Shown here: positions 26,061 to 34,447 of the stretch, one piece after another
Layout: each line of letters opens with the position of its first letter
Numbering within the stretch: the first letter of the stretch is position 1
Source of the DNA: an uncultured Clostridia bacterium
GTDB lineage: Bacteria; Bacillota; Clostridia; Christensenellales; Borkfalkiaceae
NCBI GenBank assembly: GCA_947631195.1
Contig: CANRKK010000005.1
Span: 1 to 64,000, forward strand
Length of the DNA: 64,000 nucleotides
Direction: 5' to 3'
Position numbers and translations under genes: made by a program
The notes under the pieces: generated by a model
The model's database searches: none
The model's input: the letters and a program-made list of their open reading frames with translations, nothing else
Told to the model about the DNA's origin: nothing

Positions 26061-27443
26061 TTAAAATTCCATACTCTTTTCGATGTAGGCCGCCAGCTCG
26101 TCAATGTTCAGCCTTATCTGTTCCATGCTGTCGCGGTCGCGCACGGTAACCGTGTTATCCTCCAACGTGTCAAAGTCTATGGTGATGCAGAACGGAGTGC
26201 CTATCTCGTCCTGTCTGCGGTATCTCTTGCCTATAGAACCCGCCGCGTCGAAGGTCACGGGGAACCGCTTGCACAATTTTTTATAGACTTCCTGCGCCTT
26301 GTCCGAAAGATTCTTTTGCAGCGGCAGCACGGCGGCCTTGTACGCCGCAACGGCGGGGTGCAGGTGCAAAACGTTCCGCACGTCGCCGCCCTCCAGCGTT
26401 TCTTCGTCGTAGGCCTCGGAGAGCACCGCCAGCATCAGCCTGTCCGCGCCTATGGAATACTCTATAACGTAGGGTATATATCTCTCGTTTGTCACGGGGT
26501 CTACGTACGTCATCGTCTTTCCCGAATATTCCTGGTGCCTCGTCAAATCGTAGTTCGTGCGGTTGTGTATGCCGTTCAGCTCCGACCAGCCCATGGGGAA
26601 CAGGTATTGAATGTCGCAAGCCTGCTTTGCGTAGTGCGCCAACTTGTCGTGATCCTTAAAGCGCAGGTGCTCCTCGTTAAAGCCGAGGTCAACAAGGAAT
26701 TTCCACGCCTTCTTTTTAAATTCGTCGTAGTATCCGCTGTCCGTGCCCTCCTTGCAGAACCACTGGTGTTCCATCTGCTCAAACTCTATCGTGCGGAAGA
26801 TAAAGTTGCCGGGCGTTATCTCGTTTCTGAACGCCTTGCCCACCTGCGCTATGCCGAAAGGCACCTTTGCGCGGGTAGTGCGCTGCACGTTCATAAAATT
26901 CACAAATTCGCCCTGCGCCGTTTCGGGGCGGAGGTATATTTTGTTCTGGCTCTCGTCGGTAACCCCGCGCGAGGTCTCAAACATAAGGTTAAAGGTGCGT
27001 ATGCCCGTCCAGTTAAATTTACCGCAGATGGGGCAGCACACGCGGTGCTCGTTGATATATGCTTCCATCTCCTCGTTAGTCATGACGTCGGGATTAACTT
27101 TTCCCTTGGAGTGCGCCTCGATAAGGTTGTCCGCGCGGTGGCGGCTCTTACATTCTTTGCAATCCATTTTCGGGTCGGAAAAGGAGGTGGTGTGCCCGCT
27201 CGCTTCCCACACTTTGGAATTCATAAGTATAGCGGCGTCAACCCCGTAGCTGTTTTCGCTCTCCTGGACAAACCTTTTCCACCAGGCGCGCTTGATATTG
27301 TTTTTCATCTCCACGCCCACGGGACCGTAGTCCCAGGTGTTGCCCATTCCGCCGTAAATCTCGCTTCCGGGGAAAATAATTCCCCTCGCCTTGCACAAAT
27401 TGACCAACTTGTCCATAGTTACCGTTCTTTTTTCTTCGGACAT
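26061..27443 (-). CDS. glyQS: Glycyl-tRNA synthetase, alpha2 type
   Basis: 460 residues, the homodimeric class II form found in many Firmicutes, Actinobacteria and eukaryotes. It is not the tetrameric GlyQ/GlyS pair. Motifs seen are IFPGSEIYGGMGNTWDYGP (near 18-36) for glycine binding, FRNEITPGNFIFRTIEFEQME (motif 2 region), and the C-terminal anticodon domain with HPAVAAYKAAVLPL (near 365-378). A zinc-binding CKECKSRH / CCPICGKF pair lies near 96-140. The start follows AAAGGAG. No T-box leader is present; a hairpin at the 5' end of the transcript may control it. Confidence 0.97.
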   Translation of the reverse strand: MSEEKRTVTMDKLVNLCKARGIIFPGSEIYGGMGNTWDYGPVGVEMKNNIKRAWWKRFVQESENSYGVDAAILMNSKVWEASGHTTSFSDPKMDCKECKSRHRADNLIEAHSKGKVNPDVMTNEEMEAYINEHRVCCPICGKFNWTGIRTFNLMFETSRGVTDESQNKIYLRPETAQGEFVNFMNVQRTTRAKVPFGIAQVGKAFRNEITPGNFIFRTIEFEQMEHQWFCKEGTDSGYYDEFKKKAWKFLVDLGFNEEHLRFKDHDKLAHYAKQACDIQYLFPMGWSELNGIHNRTNYDLTRHQEYSGKTMTYVDPVTNERYIPYVIEYSIGADRLMLAVLSEAYDEETLEGGDVRNVLHLHPAVAAYKAAVLPLQKNLSDKAQEVYKKLCKRFPVTFDAAGSIGKRYRRQDEIGTPFCITIDFDTLEDNTVTVRDRDSMEQIRLNIDELAAYIEKSMEF

Positions 27444-27492
27444 AAAAAAACTCCTTTGTACGCACTTGGTTTAGTGCGCCGCAATAAAAATA

Positions 27493-27544
27493 GGCAGCCT
27501 CACGGCTACCAAACTATTGTATTTAATTTACCTTTTCAAGTCAA
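27493..27544 (-). promoter_or_regulatory. glyQS promoter and 5'-terminal hairpin
   Basis: Minus strand TTGACT (27544-27539), a 17-bp spacer and TACAAT (27521-27516). The transcript should begin at about 27510, exactly where GGTAGCC-GTGA-GGCTGCC forms a hairpin followed by TATTTTTATT. A second hairpin (GCGCACT/AGTGCG, 27478-27461) precedes the ribosome site. It could be an attenuator or a 5' stabiliser. Confidence 0.6.
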
Positions 27545-27549
27545 GTATT

Positions 27550-27640
27550 TTTTGGGCTAAACGAGCGTCGCGGCCTCAACCCGCGTTAGCCATACATTCC
27601 GCTTGCGCTACAAGCCGTTTCAACAATGTCCACAAAAAGA
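27550..27640 (+). repeat. Family A dispersed repeat, copy 2
   Basis: CGAGCGTCGCGGCCTCAACC, CGCGTTAGCCATACATTCCG and CGCTACAAGCCGTTTCAACA, then CACAAAAA. Directly followed by family B, giving a composite of about 200 bp. Confidence 0.8.
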
Positions 27641-27647
27641 CAGACAT

Positions 27648-27750
27648 TAGCGTGGTTTGCTTGCAACATAATTATTTAAAATAATTGCAAACCCCAACCT
27701 TGCCCTCTTCCGTGTAACGGGGGAGGGTGCCCTGAAAGGGCGGGTGGGAG
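27648..27750 (+). repeat. Family B dispersed repeat, copy 2
   Basis: Nearly identical to 18661-18770: GCGTGGTTTGCTTGCAAC, the TTATTTAAAATAA palindrome, then CCTTGCCCTCTTCCGTG and GTGCCCTGAAAGGGC. Confidence 0.8.
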
Positions 27751-27756
27751 TCACAT

Positions 27757-27832
27757 TGTCATTCTGCGCGAGCGAAGCGGTAAGCGAAATAATCCCCCCG
27801 TGGGCCGGTCGAGGCAGGATAAGACGGCACTG
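27757..27832 (+). repeat. Family C repeat, right-end variant
   Basis: TGTCATTCTGCGCGAGCGAAGCGGTAAGCGAAATAATCCCCCC... and GTCGAGGCAGGATAAGACGG. The same right end is seen at 49146-49205 and 61900-61950. No gene lies between 27444 and 27843. Confidence 0.7.
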
Positions 27833-27843
27833 CAAAATACAAC

Positions 27844-28281
27844 CTATCTTTCCCTGCCGAGCAAATAGTCCACCGAAACCTCAAAATATTCGCTCAATTT
27901 TACAAGGTTTTCCATTGAGGGCAGCCTCTTGCCCGTAAGCCAATCAAACACAAGCGAAGCGGAAATTTTTTGCTGTTTAACCAAACCGTATTGACTTTTT
28001 CCCGATTTTGCAAAGGCATTTTTAAGAGAAACGTTAAAGGGCGGCGCGTCAAAATAATGTTCGCCGTCCTTTTGGTATTCCGTCAACCCCAAAAGATAGT
28101 CGGCCGAGCAATCGAAAAACTCAACAAGCGCAACAAAAGTCAAAAACTGCGGCAACCGTTCCCCGCGTAAATATCTCGTGATATTGGTGCGGTCGGTGCA
28201 TACGGCCTTTGACAGCGCGGGCGCGTTTAAATTTTTATCTGCCATCAGCTCTCCGAGCCGTTCCGCAAATTTCAAATTCAT
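27844..28281 (-). CDS. Tandem double-HTH (XRE) regulator, second copy
   Basis: 145 residues. An XRE helix-turn-helix lies at about residues 2-60 (ending FDCSADYLLGL). A second HTH-like domain at about 84-144 ends FEVSVDYLLGRER. The two halves resemble each other, so the protein is an internal duplication. Its ATG overlaps the stop codon of the preceding paralogue (TGATG), which implies translational coupling. The longer open frame that begins upstream runs through the first gene and is not used. No ligand domain is visible. With its partner it probably controls the divergent small gene at 28834. Confidence 0.85.
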   Translation of the reverse strand: MNLKFAERLGELMADKNLNAPALSKAVCTDRTNITRYLRGERLPQFLTFVALVEFFDCSADYLLGLTEYQKDGEHYFDAPPFNVSLKNAFAKSGKSQYGLVKQQKISASLVFDWLTGKRLPSMENLVKLSEYFEVSVDYLLGRER

Positions 28282-28718
28282 CACTTTTCCCTGCCGAGCA
28301 AATAGTCCACCGAAACTTCCAATTTTTCGGCAATCAGCACAACGTTTAAAAGGGAGGGCGAGGTTTTTCCCTGCACCCAATATCTCATAACCGATTCCGA
28401 TATATCCGTAAGTTTTTGCAGGCGGTAGCGCGACATTCCCTTTTCGCGGCAAATTTTCAAAAGCCGCTCCCCGAAAGGCGCGGGCGTACCGAACTTTTCA
28501 CCGTCGTTTTCGGCTTTCAAACCCAAAATAAAGTCCGTGGTGCAACAAAAATAATCGGCAAGTTTAACCGTCATATCGAGCGTAGGCAGTGCCTCGCCCG
28601 ACAAATAGCGGCTTATTGACGACTGCGAGCAACCAAGGCTCTCGGCAAGTTGCGCCTGCGTTTTTCCCGCGTCAAACATCAGCTCCCCGAGCCTCTCGGA
28701 AAATTTCGACAAATTCAT
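28281..28718 (-). CDS. Tandem double-HTH (XRE) regulator, first copy
   Basis: 145 residues, the same length and plan as its downstream neighbour. HTH domain 1 (QAQLAESLGCSQSSISRYLS, near 21-40) ends FCCTTDFILGL. Domain 2 (SRYRLQKLTDISESVMRYWV, near 95-114) ends LEVSVDYLLGREK. The pair looks like a tandem gene duplication. ATG 28718 is chosen over the TTG 9 nt upstream. The stop codon overlaps the start of the second copy. Transcription runs away from a small gene with a consensus -10 promoter. Confidence 0.85.
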   Translation of the reverse strand: MNLSKFSERLGELMFDAGKTQAQLAESLGCSQSSISRYLSGEALPTLDMTVKLADYFCCTTDFILGLKAENDGEKFGTPAPFGERLLKICREKGMSRYRLQKLTDISESVMRYWVQGKTSPSLLNVVLIAEKLEVSVDYLLGREK

Positions 28719-28752
28719 ATAAAACAACTCTTTTTTCTACAAAAAATTATCA

Positions 28753-28802
28753 GCTAAACAAGCATATTTTGTCTTGCGATATCCAAGTTTAGCGGGTATA
28801 AT
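28753..28802 (+). promoter_or_regulatory. Promoter and inverted repeat upstream of the small 28834 gene
   Basis: TTGCGA (28774-28779), a 17-bp spacer and TATAAT (28797-28802). GCTAAAC (28753-28759) and GTTTAGC (28787-28793, inside the spacer) form an inverted repeat that could be an operator for the divergent HTH pair. Confidence 0.6.
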
Positions 28803-28833
28803 ATATGCATAGAACCAAGGAGGATAATACATT

Positions 28834-29040
28834 ATGACCAAAACAGAAAAACCGAATACGGCAAGGGAGGTGTTCGCCGCCGAGGCGGAACAAAATTTCT
28901 CTGCGGAAGAGCTATGCGGGGAGATAGTAACAACATTGAGCGAAATGTTCATATGCGCATTTTCTAAGAGCGGCAATTCGTTTTGCATGGAGTTTTTGAA
29001 CGGCCAAAAATTCCATATACAGGTATCACAAACAGCATAA
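28834..29040 (+). CDS. Small protein of unknown function
   Basis: 68 residues, acidic in the first half (AREVFAAEAEQNFSAEELCG), with two cysteines, no membrane segment and no family recognised. An AAGGAGG ribosome site precedes the ATG. A good promoter and a 22-bp-arm terminator bracket it, so it is a complete transcription unit. It faces the tandem double-HTH regulators, which suggests shared control. Confidence 0.7.
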   Translation: MTKTEKPNTAREVFAAEAEQNFSAEELCGEIVTTLSEMFICAFSKSGNSFCMEFLNGQKFHIQVSQTA

Positions 29041-29082
29041 AACACTGCCGCGGGGCAACCGGTTGCCCCGCGGCAGTGTTTT
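29039..29082. terminator. Very long perfect terminator hairpin
   Basis: A 22-bp perfect stem with no spacer at the centre (AAAACACTGCCGCGGGGCAA... mirrored). The left arm overlaps the stop codon of the 28834 gene. Confidence 0.9.
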
Positions 29083-29201
29083 ATGCAAAAATTTACATCT
29101 CAAAAACATATTCTTAATTTCAAAAAACTGCTTGCAAACGGTGTACATTTGCGTGTCTTGTATGTTATAATAAATCTTGAGATTTATTAAGGAGAAGTTA
29201 A

Positions 29202-30863
29202 ATGCTGTCGGATATCGAAATTGCCGAAAGTTGTAAAATGCAGGATATTCGCCAAATCGCGGCAAAGCTCGGTCTTTGCGAGGACGATTTGGAGCTATAC
29301 GGAAAGCACAAGGCAAAGATCAACCTCAAAGAGGTCAACCCCAAGTCCAAACTTATATTGGTCACGGCAATAAACCCCACCGCGGGCGGCGAGGGCAAAA
29401 CCACCGTTTCCATAGGCCTTGCCGACGGCATGTCGAGGATAGGCAAAAAGGTCTGCCTTGCCCTCAGGGAACCCTCGCTGGGCCCCGTGTTCGGCATAAA
29501 GGGCGGCGCGGCGGGCGGCGGCTACGCGCAGGTGGTGCCCATGGCGGATATAAATCTGCACTTCACGGGAGACCTGCACGCCATAACGGCCGCCAACAAT
29601 CTTCTCTGCGCAATGATAGACAACCACATTTTCCGCGGCAACGCCTTAAAAATCAAGCAGGTTTATTTCAAGCGCTGCATGGACATGAACGACCGCGCCC
29701 TGCGCAACATAACCTTGCATAACGCAGCGGGCAACATGAAGGGCTGCCAAAGCTACGACAGGGAGGAGGGCTTTGAAATTACCGCCGCCTCGGAAGTTAT
29801 GGCAATACTGTGCCTTGCGACCGACCTCGCCGACTTAAAAAAGAGAATAGGCAACATAGTCGTGGGCATATCGGAGGACGGCGAATACGTCCGCGCCCGA
29901 GACTTAAAGGCCGACGGCGCAATGACGACCCTTTTAAAGGACGCCATCAAGCCCAACCTCGTACAAACTCTGGAGGGCACCCCCGCGATCGTGCACGGCG
30001 GACCCTTTGCGAATATCGCCCACGGCTGCAACTCCATACGCGCCACCTACACGGCCATGACCCTTGCGGACTACACCGTGACGGAGGCGGGCTTCGGCGC
30101 GGACCTCGGCGCGGAAAAATTTCTCGACGCAAAGTGCCGCATAGCGGGCATACAGCCCGACTGCGTTGTGGTTGTAGCCACCGTAAAGGCGCTTAAACTC
30201 CACGGCGGCGCGGATAAATCCGAACTTGCAACCGAAAATCTCACGGCGTTGAAAAACGGGCTTCCCAACCTGTTAAAGCATATCGAAAACATAACAAACG
30301 TCTACAAAAAGCCCGTAGTCGTGGCCATGAACAGGTTTGCCACCGATACGGAAGCTGAAATACGGGAGGTGCTCTCCGCGTGCGAAAAGGCGGGGGCGCA
30401 GGCCGTGTTTACCGACGTATTTTTAAAGGGCGGCGAGGGCGGCACGGAGCTGGCGCAGGCCGTTGTGGCAGCATGCGACAGGCCCTCCGAACTTCACTAT
30501 TCCTACGATTTGAACGACGACATCGTCACAAAAGTAAACGATATAGTCAAAAACATATACGGCGGCGACGGCGCGGACTTCTCGGAACTTGCTCTTCAAA
30601 AAATTGCGGAAATAGAGGGCAAGGGCATAAAGGGCCTGCCCGTCATAATAGCAAAAACGCAGTATTCCCTTTCGGACGACGCAAAAAAACTTGCCCGTCC
30701 CACGGGCTTTAAAATCTACGTCCGCGACGTCATATACAAGGGCGGCGCAAACTTCATAGTTGCGGTTGCGGGCGAAATAATGCTTATGCCGGGGCTTTCA
30801 AAAGTGCCCTGCGCCGAGCACATTGACATAGACGAAAACGGCACTATCACGGGCTTATCCTAA
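29202..30863 (+). CDS. fhs: Formate-tetrahydrofolate ligase
   Basis: 553 residues. It makes 10-formyl-THF from formate, THF and ATP, feeding purine synthesis, fMet-tRNA formation or, in acetogens, the methyl branch of the Wood-Ljungdahl pathway. The P-loop-like motif NPTAGGEGKTT spans 58-68, and the EPSLGPVFGIKGGAAGGGYAQ region (near 88-108) matches the family. The start follows AAGGAG. An upstream TATAAT (29166-29171) with a TGTACA-like -35 probably drives it. No other Wood-Ljungdahl genes are near, so acetogenesis cannot be claimed. Confidence 0.97.
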   Translation: MLSDIEIAESCKMQDIRQIAAKLGLCEDDLELYGKHKAKINLKEVNPKSKLILVTAINPTAGGEGKTTVSIGLADGMSRIGKKVCLALREPSLGPVFGIKGGAAGGGYAQVVPMADINLHFTGDLHAITAANNLLCAMIDNHIFRGNALKIKQVYFKRCMDMNDRALRNITLHNAAGNMKGCQSYDREEGFEITAASEVMAILCLATDLADLKKRIGNIVVGISEDGEYVRARDLKADGAMTTLLKDAIKPNLVQTLEGTPAIVHGGPFANIAHGCNSIRATYTAMTLADYTVTEAGFGADLGAEKFLDAKCRIAGIQPDCVVVVATVKALKLHGGADKSELATENLTALKNGLPNLLKHIENITNVYKKPVVVAMNRFATDTEAEIREVLSACEKAGAQAVFTDVFLKGGEGGTELAQAVVAACDRPSELHYSYDLNDDIVTKVNDIVKNIYGGDGADFSELALQKIAEIEGKGIKGLPVIIAKTQYSLSDDAKKLARPTGFKIYVRDVIYKGGANFIVAVAGEIMLMPGLSKVPCAEHIDIDENGTITGLS

Positions 30864-30881
30864 AATATCGAGGCGAAACAT

Positions 30882-32528
<1,647 letters not shown>

Positions 32529-32542
32529 AACGGAGTAAAATA

Positions 32543-33595
32543 ATGGCAGGATTAATTGTAGGTTTGGTGCCGGCGTTGTTTGCTGTTATAGGCCTTATAA
32601 TCGGTATAATCAAGGGCTTTGTAAAAGTGCAGACATGGGCGGGCGAATATGCGGTATCCGCGCTTCTCACTATAGCCGTAGGCGCAATACTCAACGCTGC
32701 GGGCGCGCCGCCCGTTGCCGCAGGAATAATTGTAATTATCTTGGCGGTAGTATTGATGTTCGTCTGCATGATTCTTTCCAAAGTGTTCAAAAGAATAGTA
32801 AGGCGCAAGATGGAAAGACGGGACGAGGAAATGCGCAAATACGGCGCGGTAGGAGTGGTGAACCGCATCTGGGGCGGACTCGTTCTGGCAATAAAGGGCT
32901 TCACCGTAGGCATGATAATCGTAGTGCCCGTGTTTATGTTCCTCGATTTGGCGCATATCGGGGATATGCAGGCCGCGCTCGGTTTGTCGGGCGGCTACTG
33001 GGGCGTGGTTAAAAAGTGCGCGCTCGATTTCATCGTGATAGGCTTCCTCAACATAGCTATCCGTCACGGCTTTTCCAACGGCATATCCTCTTCGTTGTGG
33101 TCTTTGATAGTGTTCGGTCTGGCGATAGGCATGGCGTTCATGTCGTACAATCTTGTGTTCAACACCGAACTGTTCAACGGCGCGAGCACGGCGCTTTCGG
33201 GCACCGTAAGCGGCTGGTTCGGCAGCATGCAGATTCCCGAAGGTATCCCCCTCACCGTAGCAAAGTGGATAATCACCGCGGGCATGTTCCTGCTTCTGTT
33301 GATAATGGTTATCTTTGTCTCCTTCTTCACGTCGCGCGTTCTGTCGTTTGCCCGTCTCGGCTCGGCTTTCTATATTGCCGACGGCATTTTGGGCGCGCTG
33401 ATAATGTTTATAGTAACGCTCGGCGTATTGCTCCTTGTGGGCCACATTCTCAACCCCATCTGCGATCTCGAGTTTATGCAGCCGCTTTCTGGCTACTTCG
33501 AGTCGAGCACCGTTGCAAAGTATTTCTATCAGCAAAATCTTCTCAGCAACATGGGTCTGCCCGCGTTTATACCCCTCCGCGACTGGCTCACCTGA
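32543..33595 (+). CDS. Polytopic membrane protein, CvpA-like at its N-terminus
   Basis: 350 residues with about eight hydrophobic segments (near 4-24, 37-52, 55-80, 110-135, 155-175, 180-205, 237-263 and 285-308). A basic/acidic loop RRKMERRDEEMRKYG lies near 91-105. The first 90 residues have the spacing of the CvpA family (helix, KGFVKVQTWAGEY loop, helices), but the match is weak and function is unknown. It follows glnS by 14 bp with CGGAG as ribosome site, so it probably belongs to the fhs-glnS unit. A strong terminator follows. Confidence 0.65.
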   Translation: MAGLIVGLVPALFAVIGLIIGIIKGFVKVQTWAGEYAVSALLTIAVGAILNAAGAPPVAAGIIVIILAVVLMFVCMILSKVFKRIVRRKMERRDEEMRKYGAVGVVNRIWGGLVLAIKGFTVGMIIVVPVFMFLDLAHIGDMQAALGLSGGYWGVVKKCALDFIVIGFLNIAIRHGFSNGISSSLWSLIVFGLAIGMAFMSYNLVFNTELFNGASTALSGTVSGWFGSMQIPEGIPLTVAKWIITAGMFLLLLIMVIFVSFFTSRVLSFARLGSAFYIADGILGALIMFIVTLGVLLLVGHILNPICDLEFMQPLSGYFESSTVAKYFYQQNLLSNMGLPAFIPLRDWLT

Positions 33596-33635
33596 TCCGC
33601 CCGCGGTTACGTTTATTAAAAAACCCATAAAAGCG

Positions 33636-33662
33636 GGGCGCGCGGCTTTATGCCGCGCGCCC
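33636..33662. terminator. Bidirectional terminator
   Basis: GGGCGCGCGGC / GCCGCGCGCCC, an 11-bp perfect stem with a TTTAT loop, between the 32543 gene and the convergent DUF1540 gene. Confidence 0.88.
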
Positions 33663-33667
33663 TTAAA

Positions 33668-33823
33668 TTATATCTTTTCGGAGTAGCTTTGGCAGCAAGT
33701 GCAAGCCTCTGCGTTGCAGGTGCACCCAACCTTTATCTTGGGCAGCGTGCAGTTGCAACTCTGGTAGTTGTGCCTGCAGGTGGAAACGTCGCAGGCAATG
33801 TCGATATTTACGTTGTTTTCCAT
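33668..33823 (-). CDS. Cysteine-rich DUF1540-type mini-protein
   Basis: A 51-residue protein on the minus strand with nine cysteines (11, 16, 23, 25, 34, 36, 41, 43, 44). The ACDVSTCRHN opening and the paired cysteines that follow match the DUF1540 pattern known from Firmicutes, thought to bind metal but without assigned function. GGAGG lies 7 nt before the ATG, and the shared terminator at 33636-33662 starts 5 bp past the stop. This short gene is easily missed because a longer, unsupported frame overlaps it. A spore or stress role is possible but unproven. Confidence 0.85.
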   Translation of the reverse strand: MENNVNIDIACDVSTCRHNYQSCNCTLPKIKVGCTCNAEACTCCQSYSEKI

Positions 33824-33878
33824 AATGTATCCTCCAAACTCTATTTTGCGCCCGCCGCGGCAAAATATGCAGACCCGC

Positions 33879-33907
33879 TTGACAAATTCCCGCTTTGGTA
33901 ATACAAT
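33879..33907 (+). promoter_or_regulatory. Promoter of rplI
   Basis: TTGACA (33879-33884), a 17-bp spacer and TACAAT (33902-33907). AAAGGAG precedes the ATG at 33926. Confidence 0.82.
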
Positions 33908-33925
33908 AAATTAAAGGAGTCAATT

Positions 33926-34369
33926 ATGAAAGTTATTCTTTTACAGGACGTTAAAGGACAGGGCAAAAAGGGCGAAGTGGTGGAGGTAAACGAGGGCTAT
34001 GCCCGCAACTTCCTCATAAAAAAGGGAATGGCGGAAGTTGCCACAGCCGCAAAGCTCAACGACATCTCTATGAAAAAGTCCGCAGCCGATTTCCATAAGG
34101 CCGAGGAGGAAAAAGCCACGCGCGAGCTGGCAAAAACCATATCGGGCAAAACGTTTACGGTCAAGATAAAGGCGGGGCAAAACGGCAAGGTTTTCGGCTC
34201 GGTAACGGCGGCGAATATTTCCGAATCGCTTGCCGCGGCGGGCTATGCCGTGGATAAAAAGAAAATTATTTTGGCGCAGCCCATAAAAAATCTCGGCGTT
34301 TACGAAGTGGAACTCAAGCTCATGGAGGGCATTTCTGCAAAAATCAAGGTGGAGGCCGTTGCCGAATAG
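33926..34369 (+). CDS. rplI: 50S ribosomal protein L9
   Basis: 147 residues, normal for bL9. The N-terminal domain [20 protein letters not shown] and [10 protein letters not shown] are diagnostic of the 23S rRNA-binding fold. A long connecting helix (about 42-75, rich in Lys, Glu and Ala) joins it to the C-terminal domain ([20 protein letters not shown]). It is a single-gene unit here, not next to dnaB or rpsR, with its own promoter and terminator. Confidence 0.98.
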   Translation: MKVILLQDVKGQGKKGEVVEVNEGYARNFLIKKGMAEVATAAKLNDISMKKSAADFHKAEEEKATRELAKTISGKTFTVKIKAGQNGKVFGSVTAANISESLAAAGYAVDKKKIILAQPIKNLGVYEVELKLMEGISAKIKVEAVAE

Positions 34370-34401
34370 CCTGCCTCTCTTAAATTACAATATTGCAAAA
34401 A

Positions 34402-34423
34402 GACGGAACGCCGAAGCGTTCCG
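34402..34423 (+). terminator. Terminator of rplI
   Basis: ACGGAACGC / GCGTTCCGT, loop CGAA, followed by TTTTGCATTTT. Confidence 0.85.
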
Positions 34424-34447
34424 TTTTGCATTTTATATAATCAAGCT

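Noticed and set aside
27444-27515. T-box leader upstream of glyQS
   Set aside because: Leader is too short and lacks the conserved T-box sequence; only two small hairpins are present.
26052-27560. Long plus-strand frame opposite glyQS (502 codons)
   Set aside because: Antisense shadow of glycyl-tRNA synthetase; extends through the glyQS promoter.
33650-33901. Plus-strand frame opposite the DUF1540 gene
   Set aside because: Starts inside a terminator hairpin and has no ribosome site.
33663-33923. 86-codon minus-strand frame before rplI
   Set aside because: It overlaps the DUF1540 gene in another frame and would start inside the rplI promoter region; the 51-codon frame has the ribosome site and cysteine pattern.
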